Origin: Gammaproteobacteria bacterium
GTDB taxonomy: Bacteria > Pseudomonadota > Gammaproteobacteria > Pseudomonadales > Pseudohongiellaceae
Direction: 5' to 3'
Assembly: GCA_018661465.1 (NCBI GenBank)
Contig: JABJIC010000018.1
Span: 181,458-245,457 of the forward strand
DNA length: 64,000 nt
The notes below the pieces were generated by a model that saw nothing but the letters and a program-made list of their open reading frames with translations, did no database searches and was not told where the DNA came from. The position numbers and the translations under genes are program-made. This document shows positions 29,352 to 38,917 of this stretch, piece by piece (position 1 is the first letter of the stretch; every line of letters starts with the position of its first letter).

Positions 29352-29616
29352 TGCCTTGTCTCCTGACTATGGTGGAATTAACTGCTATATAACTCCTTTG
29401 TATTTAAACTACTTTCTAAATGGATTAGATCGAATATTTAGATCAACTATAGTAATAATTTGTGAAGAAAAGGAAGCACTATTTTTGTCTCTTATGCGCC
29501 GCTCTTTAGCATTTAAATTAATTCATAAATCTAAGCTGCTGAGCTAACTGATAAACTAGTTTTTGCCAGCTAAAAATTAATTTATGATGTTCATGTGATT
29601 TATAGAGGATAGATAA

Positions 29617-30648
29617 ATGGAACACTCCGCAAGCATGGCTGGCGCATTGATGATGGATCTAGAAGGACTATCTGTAAGTGCGGGAGAGTGCGAATTAATC
29701 AGCCGTCCTCAGGTTGGGGGCCTGATTCTGTTCTCACGCAACTTTGCATCAAAAAATCAGATTCGAGATCTGGTTTCGTCTATACGCGAATGTAGCCCGG
29801 AGATTATCGTAGCGGTTGATCAGGAAGGTGGCAGGGTGCAGCGCTTCAAGGACGGCTTCCTGGAATTGCCGGCTCTCTATCAAGTTGGCAAACTTTATAG
29901 TCAGAACAAGGATGCTGGCTTGTCTGCTGCGAGAGAATGCGGGTGGGCCATGTCATCTGAGCTCACAGACCTTGGGATAGACATCAGTTTCGCCCCGGTA
30001 CTTGATCTATATAGCGAATCAAGCAAGGTAATTGCCGAGCGAGCCTTCTCGTCGAACCCTGATGAAGTAATTACACTGGGCATGGCATACATCGAAGGTA
30101 TGCATGAAGGAGGAATGGCTGCCTGCGGAAAGCATTTTCCGGGTCATGGCACCGTCATCGCAGATTCCCACGTAGATTTGCCTCAAGACAATCGAAGCGC
30201 AGAGGAAATTATGGGCTCCGATTGTCGGGTGTTTGAAGCATGCGCACAGCTTCTCGATGGCGTAATGCCAGCCCATGTAATTTATCCGGCAGTGGATGAT
30301 GCCTGTGCAGGGTTTTCCAAGATATGGATTGAGGGTATTCTTCGACAAAAATTTGCTTTTGAAGGCGTAGTCTTTAGTGATGATTTGCTAATGAAGGCGG
30401 CTCACTCAGTTGGAAGTATTGAAAATCGGGCACAGCAAGCATTAGCGGCTGGATGCGATATGTTACTAGTGTGTAACGAGCCCCAAAGTGCGCAGCGAGT
30501 GCTCGATTGGCTGGCTCAGCAAGAGCACCCGGGAAGTAGGCGGATCGCAGCAATGCGCAGCAAGACAGTGCCGGGCACGCTGGATTTTGACTCCGAGCGC
30601 TGGAGTCAAGCCAAACAACTTATGACGCAGTTGCATGCAATTGCGTGA
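29617..30648 (+). CDS. nagZ: Beta-N-acetylhexosaminidase (peptidoglycan recycling)
   Basis: NagZ is a cytoplasmic glycoside hydrolase family 3 enzyme. It removes GlcNAc from anhydro-muropeptides during cell-wall recycling, which also shapes AmpC induction in some species. The 343-residue protein carries the diagnostic KHFPGHGTVIADSH loop, the substrate-binding VDQEGGRVQRF and the nucleophile aspartate in VVFSDDLLMKA. The ATG follows AGAGGATAG at good spacing. The topA-lexA-nagZ neighbourhood is also seen in Pseudomonas. Confidence 0.96.
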   Translation: MEHSASMAGALMMDLEGLSVSAGECELISRPQVGGLILFSRNFASKNQIRDLVSSIRECSPEIIVAVDQEGGRVQRFKDGFLELPALYQVGKLYSQNKDAGLSAARECGWAMSSELTDLGIDISFAPVLDLYSESSKVIAERAFSSNPDEVITLGMAYIEGMHEGGMAACGKHFPGHGTVIADSHVDLPQDNRSAEEIMGSDCRVFEACAQLLDGVMPAHVIYPAVDDACAGFSKIWIEGILRQKFAFEGVVFSDDLLMKAAHSVGSIENRAQQALAAGCDMLLVCNEPQSAQRVLDWLAQQEHPGSRRIAAMRSKTVPGTLDFDSERWSQAKQLMTQLHAIA

Positions 30649-30679
30649 AAATTACTGACAGTATGTAAAAGAGGATTTG

Positions 30680-31789
30680 ATGGATTTTTTGTCTCTAGAA
30701 AGCCTAAGTGAACTAGGATGGGGTGCGGAGTTACTGGCCGCTGTTACGCTCACATTGCTCGCGCGTTTTTTAGCGGTTCGTCTGCTTAAATTACTGGGGG
30801 AGAAGCTTTCTCATACCAAGAACGTTTGGGACGACGCTATTTTTGAAGCGGCGAGAGGGCCTCTTAGCTGGTTTATACTAATTATGGGCCTGCTATGGGC
30901 TGTAGACATCAGCGACGGATATCTGGAAACAGGGCTATTTTCCGTCGAGAATCTGGATATCTTCCGCCAAATCACATTCATCGCGCTAATTAGTATGTTT
31001 TTGGTGAGATTCATTTCGCTTGCAGAAGCCAGGATACTGGAAGACCTGACAAATGAAAAAGATTCGGACCAAACCAGAGTAGATCCGACTACACTCCATG
31101 CAATCGCCAAGCTGCTTCGTTTGTCGGTCATTATTTCTTCGGTGCTGGTGGCAATGCCTACTCTGGGCATCGAGATCACAGCTTTGCTTGCATTCGGCGG
31201 CGTGGGTGGAATCGCGGTTGGTTTTGCGGCTCAGGATTTATTGGCCAACTTCTTTGGTGGCTTAATGATTTATCTGGATCGGCCATTCGATATCGGCGAT
31301 TGGATTCGCTCTCCAGAGCGAAATATTGAAGGCACGGTGGAGTCAATTGGTTGGCGCTTGACGGTAGTCAGGACCTTCGACAAGCGTCCCCTGTATGTAC
31401 CTAATTCTGTATTTACAACGCTGGCATTGGAAAATCCTTCACGGATGTCGCACCGCCGCATCAAGGAAACCATCGGAATTCGATACCAGGATTCGGCGAA
31501 GATGGGCGCCATTGTCGAAGCCGTGAAGGCAATGCTACAGAACCATGAGGATATCGATGCAAGTCAAACCCTCATTGTAAATTTCGACAGCTATGCTCCG
31601 TCTTCATTGGATTTCTTTATTTACACTTTTACCAAGACTACAAACTGGATTCGCTTTCACGAAGTCAAACAGGATGTCATGTTGAAGATCATTGATATCG
31701 TACTGACCCATGACGCAGACTTTGCCTTTCCTACCACCACTGTGGATGGCATCGACGGACTCATCGCCTCCGCAAGAGGAGAACACTAG
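30680..31789 (+). CDS. MscS-family mechanosensitive ion channel
   Basis: About 370 residues with four hydrophobic segments (roughly residues 12-30, 60-80, 95-115 and 140-190). The last is the glycine/alanine-rich pore helix (ALLAFGGVGGIAVGFAAQDLL) typical of MscS, followed by the beta domain (PFDIGDWI, then GTVESIGWR and VPNSVF). Such channels open under membrane tension to release solutes in osmotic downshock. I chose ATG 30680, with GAGGA four bases upstream, over an in-frame TTG at 30677. Confidence 0.92.
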   Translation: MDFLSLESLSELGWGAELLAAVTLTLLARFLAVRLLKLLGEKLSHTKNVWDDAIFEAARGPLSWFILIMGLLWAVDISDGYLETGLFSVENLDIFRQITFIALISMFLVRFISLAEARILEDLTNEKDSDQTRVDPTTLHAIAKLLRLSVIISSVLVAMPTLGIEITALLAFGGVGGIAVGFAAQDLLANFFGGLMIYLDRPFDIGDWIRSPERNIEGTVESIGWRLTVVRTFDKRPLYVPNSVFTTLALENPSRMSHRRIKETIGIRYQDSAKMGAIVEAVKAMLQNHEDIDASQTLIVNFDSYAPSSLDFFIYTFTKTTNWIRFHEVKQDVMLKIIDIVLTHDADFAFPTTTVDGIDGLIASARGEH

Positions 31790-31816
31790 TGAACAGTTCT
31801 CTTTTTGGATATTAGA

Positions 31817-32383
31817 ATGCCAGACATCTCTATGCCAGAGAACATTATTGCCGTGAGTAGTCGTGCGCGATGTTTGCTGGATGAGAGCCAGGTCGAAAAT
31901 GGGCTCGACAGGATGGCCGTGAAAATCAGCGAAAGTCTCAGTGAGCTTAACCCGATTCTGATGTGCATTATGAATGGCGGGCTTATCGTGAGCGGCAAGC
32001 TCGCAACGCGTTTGAATTTCCCTCTGGAGATCGACTACCTTCATGCTACTCGATACCGAGATAAAACCACAGGCGCTGACCTGGAGTGGAAATCCTATCC
32101 CAACCTTGATCTCACGAATCGAGTGGTTTTACTGGTGGATGATATTCTCGATGAAGGTGCGACTCTTGAGAAAATAATTAACTACTGTAACTCGCAAGGA
32201 GCGAGCAGCGTATATAGCGCTGTTTTGTTGGACAAGAAACATACGCGGAAGGTGCCGGGCCTTTTAGCAGACTTTGTGGGTTTTGAGATCGATGATTTTT
32301 ATCTCTACGGCTATGGAATGGATTACAAAGGTCATCTTCGCAATGCCAACGGTGTGTTCGCAATTGATGAGTCGGATAGGTAG
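31817..32383 (+). CDS. hpt: Hypoxanthine-guanine phosphoribosyltransferase
   Basis: This purine-salvage enzyme converts hypoxanthine or guanine plus PRPP to IMP or GMP. The PRPP-binding motif VVLLVDDILDEGATL and the N-terminal MCIMNGGLIVSGKL stretch are clear, as is DYLHATRYRD in the flexible loop region. The length of about 188 residues is typical. ATG 31817 is preferred, with GGAT six bases upstream; an in-frame TTG at 31805 would add four residues. It lies 27 bases after the MscS-type gene. Confidence 0.94.
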   Translation: MPDISMPENIIAVSSRARCLLDESQVENGLDRMAVKISESLSELNPILMCIMNGGLIVSGKLATRLNFPLEIDYLHATRYRDKTTGADLEWKSYPNLDLTNRVVLLVDDILDEGATLEKIINYCNSQGASSVYSAVLLDKKHTRKVPGLLADFVGFEIDDFYLYGYGMDYKGHLRNANGVFAIDESDR

Positions 32384-32466
32384 CTTGGCAGGTAACTATA
32401 GGTAGTTTGTTTCGGGATTCGTTTCGTTCTTGGTGAATTTTCTTCTGTTTTCTTCAGTCTTCTTAC

Positions 32467-35400
32467 TTAAGATTGATTGTTATTGAATTCCACAAGAGCG
32501 GGAATGCTGCTCAAGTACAAAGCTGTTTTTACCGGTCGGTCTTCCATCTGCAAAAACAGTTCGCGGTAATTTTCAAGTTGCGAGCTATGTTGATCAAGCT
32601 GTCTGGCGATGAAGCTATCAACCTCTTCGTCAGCATTCCTTGAGGCTGTCTTATAGTCGATTATCCAACGATTGCCTGAGTCATCGATGAAACTTCTATC
32701 GATGACAAAATCCTCAACGTAATTTTGAGACTGCCGGCTGATTTCCAGTTCAGTGCTGCTGTCCTTCAGTTGCTTATCAAATATCCAATTATTGTGTGAA
32801 TCCTCAATGCAATTTAGTAAATTGTTTTCGGTGGAGTCCAGTACTGCTTCGAGTTGGCTTTTATCCTCGAGCAGTCGGGATAGCTGAATTTTCCAGTAAG
32901 CACGAAGAGAGTGAAATTTCTCTTTGCTTATAGGGCGGTCCACGTGAGACTGCAGCGCCTCGTGAATTAATGTGCCTGTGCGGGCCGCGACTAAATTGTC
33001 GTCGTTCTCATTTTTACTTTCACTCTCACTCTGAAGAGCAGTTTGCAGCAACGGCGCGATTTCAGCTTTCTTCGCTGCGGTGTTTTTATCTTCAAGCTTA
33101 TCTCCTTCAATATTCGAGGACTCGCTTAAAAATTCATCGCTAAGACTTTGCATGATTTTCAGCTGCTGTGAATTTAATTCAAGCTGATCTTTCATCCGAA
33201 ACAACGTAGTCCCTTTTCGTAAATCATTCTTTAAAGTCTCTGCATTAATGGTCTGTGCTGCGTCGGCCTCACTGCTGATATCTGTTCGGTTCACCAAGCT
33301 CTGATCCTGCTTTTGAATCTCGTCCCAGATTCGCATCAGCAAGCTGTTTTTAAATGGAACCACTGGCCCCTTCGCTTTTGTCTCCAGTGTTGCGAGTAAT
33401 GTAACTGATGTTTTCGCTCGAGTTATGGCGATATAGAGCAGACGAGTATCTTCCAGTAAAGTTCTCTGCTGCTTTTCATGGCGAATTAGAGAGTAAAGTG
33501 GATCGTCATCCTCGCCGGAAGCAGAGAGAGCACCAAGGAATAGCTTCTTCTGACCGTACTGATTTAGTCGTTCATGCCAGTTAATTAAGTCCTTGCTGTC
33601 ACTTCGTGTACGGTTATTGAGTCCCGGAATGATGACATGATCGAATTCGAGCCCTTTGGCCTTATGAATTGTTAAAATTTGAATAAACTCGTCGGTCTTT
33701 TGTTTTTGCTCCATATCGCTGGCAGGAATGAAGGCTTTAAAGACTCTTTCCTGAAAATCGTCGACATCTTTAAGGCCAAATCCTTCTTCCTGCTCATCAA
33801 GCAGTTCGAAAAAGCAATCGACACTTGCCTGTTCCTGATCGCTGCAAATTAAGCTGTCGCCTCTGCAGAGAACCCAGATGAATTTTAGAAGTTGGCTCAG
33901 GCTGTAGTGAAAACGCATTTGAACGGCAAATAGCATTATCTTTGCGAAATCCTGAAGTCGGTTTTTTCCATCATCAGACAAGGAATTAATCTCAGCGTAA
34001 TTCTGAAGTGCAGATAAAATGACAGGGTTCCCAGTGGACTGACAGTGAAGTTCAATCGACAGTAAGTCCTCAAGCTTGAGGCCGCAGTAGGGTGCCCGTA
34101 GCACCGATTGCCATGCAATTCGATCGGCGAGATTCAGTGTTGCCCGCATCAAGCTTAGTAAGTCTTCAATGATGGGCAGGCTATCCAGTCGATCAATTTC
34201 AGTAGATTGCCAGGCTATACCGGCCTCCCGTAGAGCCGGGGTTAATTCCCGGAGATGAGATCGGTTGCGAACCAGAACGGCGATACTTAGAGCCTTATCC
34301 GAGTTCTCCAGATCAGGGTTAGTACGTTCCTGCTGTCGAATGGATTGAATTGTTTCCACTAGTCGCTCAGCTTCCACTTGCTTCGCCTGAGTGCGCTGCT
34401 GCGCTTCGTGGATGATTAATTCAGTCTTCACAGTGGCATGGTTCAAATTGCTGTCTAAAGCCGATTTGCTGGGAGCAGAGTCAGTATAGGGCACGGCGCC
34501 TCGCGAACTATTGGAGTGCTGCGGAAAGGCGCTGGCGAAAATTTGATTAACCCATTTAACAATATTTTCCTGAGAGCGGAAATTTGTTTGCAGGGTTAAT
34601 GGTTTAAGTTTGACTTCGCCAATGCCTCTTTCTTTAACGTCTAAATAAATGCCTACATTGGCATTGCGAAAGCTATAACAGGATTGCATGGCATCGCCGA
34701 CAACAAACAGTGTTCTGCCATCATCGGCTTCCCATCCTTCGCTTAGCTGTTTTAGTAAATCCAGCTGCAGGCTTGAGGTATCCTGAAATTCATCCACCAG
34801 GATATGGCTAATTTTGTGATCAAGTGCCAGTGCCAAATCGCTAGGGGCGCCGCTTGAGCCCAGCGCGATGTTTGCGGCAGCTCCCGCCTGTACATAATCA
34901 ATTATTCGAAAGTTACGAAAGGACAACATCAATTGCTGATTGAGATGACTTAGCACTTGAGTGAGGGCGGATAGGAATTCCCACTGCTGTTGCTCATAAG
35001 ATGAGTCAGGCAAAAGCTGCAAATAACGAAGTGCTTCTTCGAGATCTTTGTCATCTCTGATGCTGTCCAACAAGGCGGTGATTTTTACTTTCATTGGTTT
35101 GCACAGGGCATTGATTTCGGAATTGTCCGGGTCATTTGTCGGGAACCCGCAGCGTTTATCGACTATTTTTCGAAACGATAATTCCTTGGTTAACAGCATG
35201 GCTGAGATAGCTCGCCATTGCGCCATTTCTTCTGGCTCGGAGCCTGGGAGTTCTGTTATACCGAAAAAATCCTGTCCGCTTTCCAATATGCTGCCAGAAA
35301 AATTTCGCAATTCAACAATGTCGGTTTCATGCTCTGCTAATAAATTTCTCGTTTCCTCAACTGACTCCTCGATCAATTCCTGCAAATTCTGTTGCAGGTA

Positions 35401-36066
35401 TTCCCGCGCTTCCAGCAGCGAGCTTTTCAACTCAAGAATGTAGGAAGACCATTGATCTCGGTTGCGAAGCAAATCCACTAATAAGCGTTCAACCTTATTG
35501 AGGTCATTATCAAGATGACTCAATAAGTGACATAAGGAATCTGCCAGTTCACCTGGTTGATTAAGAGCTCCTAAGGTAGCTCTTGCGGCCTGAGTAAAAC
35601 ATTCGTTCATGTCTTCGCTGATGTTGCTACTACCGCCGAGGTTCGACTGAATCGGCAATTGCCGCGAAAGGTATAGGCAAAAAGCATCAATGGTTTGAAT
35701 ACGCAACCGAGTGGGGTTGGATAATATTTGCCAGTCATGGGTGCGATTTGTAGACAGTGCTTTTTGAGCTATTTCATAGCGCTGTTTGATCAGGTCTTCT
35801 TCGATACTGTCTGCTTCAGCCTTGCTAAGGTTCTCCGCCCAGTCCAGGGTGCTTATTATCCGGTTGCGCATCTCAGCTGCGGCTTTGCGGGTAAAGGTTA
35901 TAGCCAATATTTCTTCCGGCTCTTCAACTAGCGCCAGCAGGTTCAAATAGCGCAAAGTTAGCAATTCTGTTTTTCCAGAGCCTGCCGGTGCCTGAACGAT
36001 GCAGGACAGCGAGGTGTCTAGAGCCAGGTCTCTGTCTTCCTGGTCTTGTAGGACCGCTTTGTTCAT
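32467..36066 (-). CDS. AddA/RecB-like UvrD helicase with C-terminal nuclease
   Basis: A 1199-residue superfamily 1A helicase-nuclease. Walker A (APAGSGKT, residues 26-33), the AITFTRKAAAEM motif, Walker B (ILVDEFQDTS), the LQTNFRS motif, LTIHKAKGLEFDHV and LLYIAITRAK are all present. The C-terminus carries a RecB/AddA-type nuclease core (WIIDYKT). With the AddB-like partner just upstream it is expected to form a double-strand-break end-processing complex. It overlaps the end of that partner gene by 4 bases. I do not assign addA, since this lineage differs from the Bacillus/alphaproteobacterial proteins. Confidence 0.88.
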   Translation of the reverse strand: MNKAVLQDQEDRDLALDTSLSCIVQAPAGSGKTELLTLRYLNLLALVEEPEEILAITFTRKAAAEMRNRIISTLDWAENLSKAEADSIEEDLIKQRYEIAQKALSTNRTHDWQILSNPTRLRIQTIDAFCLYLSRQLPIQSNLGGSSNISEDMNECFTQAARATLGALNQPGELADSLCHLLSHLDNDLNKVERLLVDLLRNRDQWSSYILELKSSLLEAREYLQQNLQELIEESVEETRNLLAEHETDIVELRNFSGSILESGQDFFGITELPGSEPEEMAQWRAISAMLLTKELSFRKIVDKRCGFPTNDPDNSEINALCKPMKVKITALLDSIRDDKDLEEALRYLQLLPDSSYEQQQWEFLSALTQVLSHLNQQLMLSFRNFRIIDYVQAGAAANIALGSSGAPSDLALALDHKISHILVDEFQDTSSLQLDLLKQLSEGWEADDGRTLFVVGDAMQSCYSFRNANVGIYLDVKERGIGEVKLKPLTLQTNFRSQENIVKWVNQIFASAFPQHSNSSRGAVPYTDSAPSKSALDSNLNHATVKTELIIHEAQQRTQAKQVEAERLVETIQSIRQQERTNPDLENSDKALSIAVLVRNRSHLRELTPALREAGIAWQSTEIDRLDSLPIIEDLLSLMRATLNLADRIAWQSVLRAPYCGLKLEDLLSIELHCQSTGNPVILSALQNYAEINSLSDDGKNRLQDFAKIMLFAVQMRFHYSLSQLLKFIWVLCRGDSLICSDQEQASVDCFFELLDEQEEGFGLKDVDDFQERVFKAFIPASDMEQKQKTDEFIQILTIHKAKGLEFDHVIIPGLNNRTRSDSKDLINWHERLNQYGQKKLFLGALSASGEDDDPLYSLIRHEKQQRTLLEDTRLLYIAITRAKTSVTLLATLETKAKGPVVPFKNSLLMRIWDEIQKQDQSLVNRTDISSEADAAQTINAETLKNDLRKGTTLFRMKDQLELNSQQLKIMQSLSDEFLSESSNIEGDKLEDKNTAAKKAEIAPLLQTALQSESESKNENDDNLVAARTGTLIHEALQSHVDRPISKEKFHSLRAYWKIQLSRLLEDKSQLEAVLDSTENNLLNCIEDSHNNWIFDKQLKDSSTELEISRQSQNYVEDFVIDRSFIDDSGNRWIIDYKTASRNADEEVDSFIARQLDQHSSQLENYRELFLQMEDRPVKTALYLSSIPALVEFNNNQS

Positions 36067-38912
36067 TGCTGAAACTCCGCTGTACCAATGTTTTCGTTTT
36101 CATCTTCAAGCAGGCTTTCCCGGTTTAACTCACGAATACGGCACAATGGTTTCAGTCCGCAATAGGTACAGCTTACAGATGGTTTAACAGGGTCAACACG
36201 GGAGTCCCCTTGAGAGAAGTCTCTTGCTAATTCTGTTACTCGGGAAGACCAATGCTCAGTCAGCTCTGCCCACTCTGATTCTTTGTTGGCAGACGGATTT
36301 CTGCCCCTGGCTTGAGGAAAAAATGAATCATTCTGGCTGATGCCGGAATAGCCCTTCTTTTCCGAATTGATATGGGCAATTGCCAAGGCGCTAATATCCT
36401 TATGCTCAGGAAACTTGTTAAGGAAATCTTGATGGCTAGCTACATAATAAACCTGCAACTGCATGTCTGTGGGTCGCGACTGCAGCCAATCCTTATTGGA
36501 ATAGCTACGCTTTCCTGTTTTGTAATCGATGAGTGCAAGAGATCCATCTTCAAGCTTATCGATTCTGTCAATCTTTAGGTTTAGCTGAAAAGGCTGGAGC
36601 GCGTCGTCCTCAATGTCCTCGGCAAGCTGCCAACTTTGTTTCTGCTCCCAGGCAATTGAAGTGAACGGTGGTCGCACTAATTCCTCAGCTAAAAACTCTT
36701 CCAGCAAGTTGCTTATTCGCTGCAACTCAATCTCCCCATAGCGAGGAGTGACGATTTCAGGATAACTATTCTCTAAAAAAGACACAGCCTGCTCAGCAGA
36801 TTCTTTTACTAGTCTCTTTCTCTGCTCATCATCTAGGGAGTCAATCTGTTGACTGCTGCTTATTTGCGTGTACAGCTGTTCCAGGGCTATATGAATTGCT
36901 GTGCCGCGAGCTCGTGCGCTAAGGCCATGTTCGAAGCCCTCCAGCACTGAGCTGTTGAGGCGGTGATTGGCAAAAGCCTTGAACGGACAATTCGACTGAT
37001 CACTGATAATGCTGTGGCCGCCTCGAGTCTGTTCGTTTTCACGTAGTGGCAGTCGATTGTTTTCTTCTATTGCCGTAAGTGGGATTTGTTGTTTGGCATC
37101 ATGTGAAAGAATACCCGAACTGCTCGCCTCAATTTCTTGCAGAGGAAACTGGAGTATGAAGTGGCTGGGGCGAAAAAGCTGGTCATCTTCACTTTCATGA
37201 AAGCTGGCGACGCCTTCCTCTCCTACAGAGCGGCACAGGATGTCAAACTGCATGTGGGCATTTTCTCTCTGAACAGTGCTGCTTGCTCCGGGAATACATA
37301 ACTCCCGTTGTAGGGCATTAGGCAGGAAGGGAGAAGGCTTGGCTTCGTTCGGCCAGTTTTGGTCATTAAAATTTAATAACCACAAGTAATCAAACTCTAG
37401 CCCGATTGACTCAACAGGGCTTAATAAAGAAATTTGGCAATCTTTATGAAAAGCTGAAATTTTGCCTGATCGCTGACTGAGAATTCGTAGCTTTCTCAGT
37501 GCGGCAGAAAAGCTAATGTTCCCCAGAATCTGGCTTGCGCAAGAAAACTCTTCCAATAACTTGTTCCATTCAACCACTGCGTCCCGGTCTTTGCTGGCAA
37601 GCGATTTCCCTGGCCAACCAAGTGTCTCTAGTTGTTCAGAAAAAAGTGCACTCCACTGGCGGGAGTTGAGTATCTTAGCTGACTTTCTTAGAAGCGATTT
37701 GCTGTTTATGAGCGCAGAGGCAAGAGCAGGGCAGTGATAAGGTTTTCCTTCCCTGTTTATGAGCTCAATCAACTTGCTTAAGGTGAAACTGCTGCTTAAG
37801 TAGTTGCGCATGAACAGTTCGAGTTCAATTTTAGGCGCCATCTCTGCAAACGCATTGTGCTCGAAGGTTTCCTGCTCGCTGTTTTGAGAGCTATCTTGAG
37901 AGTTGTCTTGAGAGTTATGAAAATAAGGTGATTGCAATAAGCGGCATATTTCGGCGCTATCAAGTTTTTCCTCATTGAGCATGAGAATCTGAAATGCTGT
38001 TTGAATTATTCCGCTGTCGAATACGGACTTGTTGTTCGACGTCTTATTTACTCGACCTGGAACAAGACCAAAATTCCTGAGTATGGCTTTACTATCTGTG
38101 TCTAGATAACTTTCGAGTTTCGAATGTTGCTGGTTGTCTCCGTTTGAAATAATTCCGATGTGAGCGTTTTTATCCTTTTCGAAAATATCCAAAGCCCATT
38201 GCGCGCACTCTCTTAGCTCTGTATTAGCACTGGTATAGATTCTTCGCTTTAAATTTGAGTGGGCATGATTGCTAAGCAGCTGCGTAGAGTTGCAGATGCA
38301 ATGTTCTTCGAGCTTATTAAAAAGCTGTTGATATAGCAGCGGAGGCTGGAAAAAGTTAAGTAGTATTATATCTATCTGCTTCAGGCTTTCGATGCTCGGT
38401 ATTAGTTCAATGATTACCCGTATAGCATCGCTAAGTGGTGTTAATCCTTTCTCGGAGCAAGTGGTTCTAAATTGCTTTTGCCAAGCAGTGTAAACGGAGA
38501 CATCATCAATATTCTGATATTGCCGCAATTCAGTCTGTTCATAGTCCTCCGCGTATTGAGATAAATCCTGATAGGCGCGACTAAGTTGGGATGCTGTCTC
38601 ATAAGGATTAAGCAGGGGATAACGTTCAAGAGATTGCTCAACGATATCACTCCATAATAAGAATTCCTCACTACTATTGAGAATGGCGGTGGAGCAACAG
38701 GGTTCTATTCCGGCGTTAGACAATTCCAGCCACAGGGACTTTATCCAGATGTCGATTGGTTTAACTTGAGGAGTACGCCAAACTGGCTTTTGTTGTTGGG
38801 CGGCGAATTGATCTAGAACGGCAGAACTGATGCGGTTGTTTGGCGTTAATATCAGGCTGCCTGAACTCAATGCCGCGGAAATAGAACTTATGTCGATTCT
38901 CTTGACTGTCAT
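36063..38912 (-). CDS. AddB-like PD-(D/E)XK nuclease, inactive-helicase type
   Basis: A 949-residue protein of the AddB-like family annotated as probable DNA repair protein in gammaproteobacteria. The N-terminal helicase-like region begins SLILTPNNRISSAVLDQ without a Walker A lysine, so ATP hydrolysis by this subunit is unlikely. The C-terminal nuclease has IDRIDKL followed by ALIDYKTGK. It also has an apparent iron-sulphur staple, one cysteine in SNCPFKAFA before the nuclease and three in CTYCGLKPLC after it. It starts 5 bases after mnmH and overlaps the helicase gene by 4 bases. Confidence 0.87.
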   Translation of the reverse strand: MTVKRIDISSISAALSSGSLILTPNNRISSAVLDQFAAQQQKPVWRTPQVKPIDIWIKSLWLELSNAGIEPCCSTAILNSSEEFLLWSDIVEQSLERYPLLNPYETASQLSRAYQDLSQYAEDYEQTELRQYQNIDDVSVYTAWQKQFRTTCSEKGLTPLSDAIRVIIELIPSIESLKQIDIILLNFFQPPLLYQQLFNKLEEHCICNSTQLLSNHAHSNLKRRIYTSANTELRECAQWALDIFEKDKNAHIGIISNGDNQQHSKLESYLDTDSKAILRNFGLVPGRVNKTSNNKSVFDSGIIQTAFQILMLNEEKLDSAEICRLLQSPYFHNSQDNSQDSSQNSEQETFEHNAFAEMAPKIELELFMRNYLSSSFTLSKLIELINREGKPYHCPALASALINSKSLLRKSAKILNSRQWSALFSEQLETLGWPGKSLASKDRDAVVEWNKLLEEFSCASQILGNISFSAALRKLRILSQRSGKISAFHKDCQISLLSPVESIGLEFDYLWLLNFNDQNWPNEAKPSPFLPNALQRELCIPGASSTVQRENAHMQFDILCRSVGEEGVASFHESEDDQLFRPSHFILQFPLQEIEASSSGILSHDAKQQIPLTAIEENNRLPLRENEQTRGGHSIISDQSNCPFKAFANHRLNSSVLEGFEHGLSARARGTAIHIALEQLYTQISSSQQIDSLDDEQRKRLVKESAEQAVSFLENSYPEIVTPRYGEIELQRISNLLEEFLAEELVRPPFTSIAWEQKQSWQLAEDIEDDALQPFQLNLKIDRIDKLEDGSLALIDYKTGKRSYSNKDWLQSRPTDMQLQVYYVASHQDFLNKFPEHKDISALAIAHINSEKKGYSGISQNDSFFPQARGRNPSANKESEWAELTEHWSSRVTELARDFSQGDSRVDPVKPSVSCTYCGLKPLCRIRELNRESLLEDENENIGTAEFQQ

Positions 38913-38917
38913 CTTAT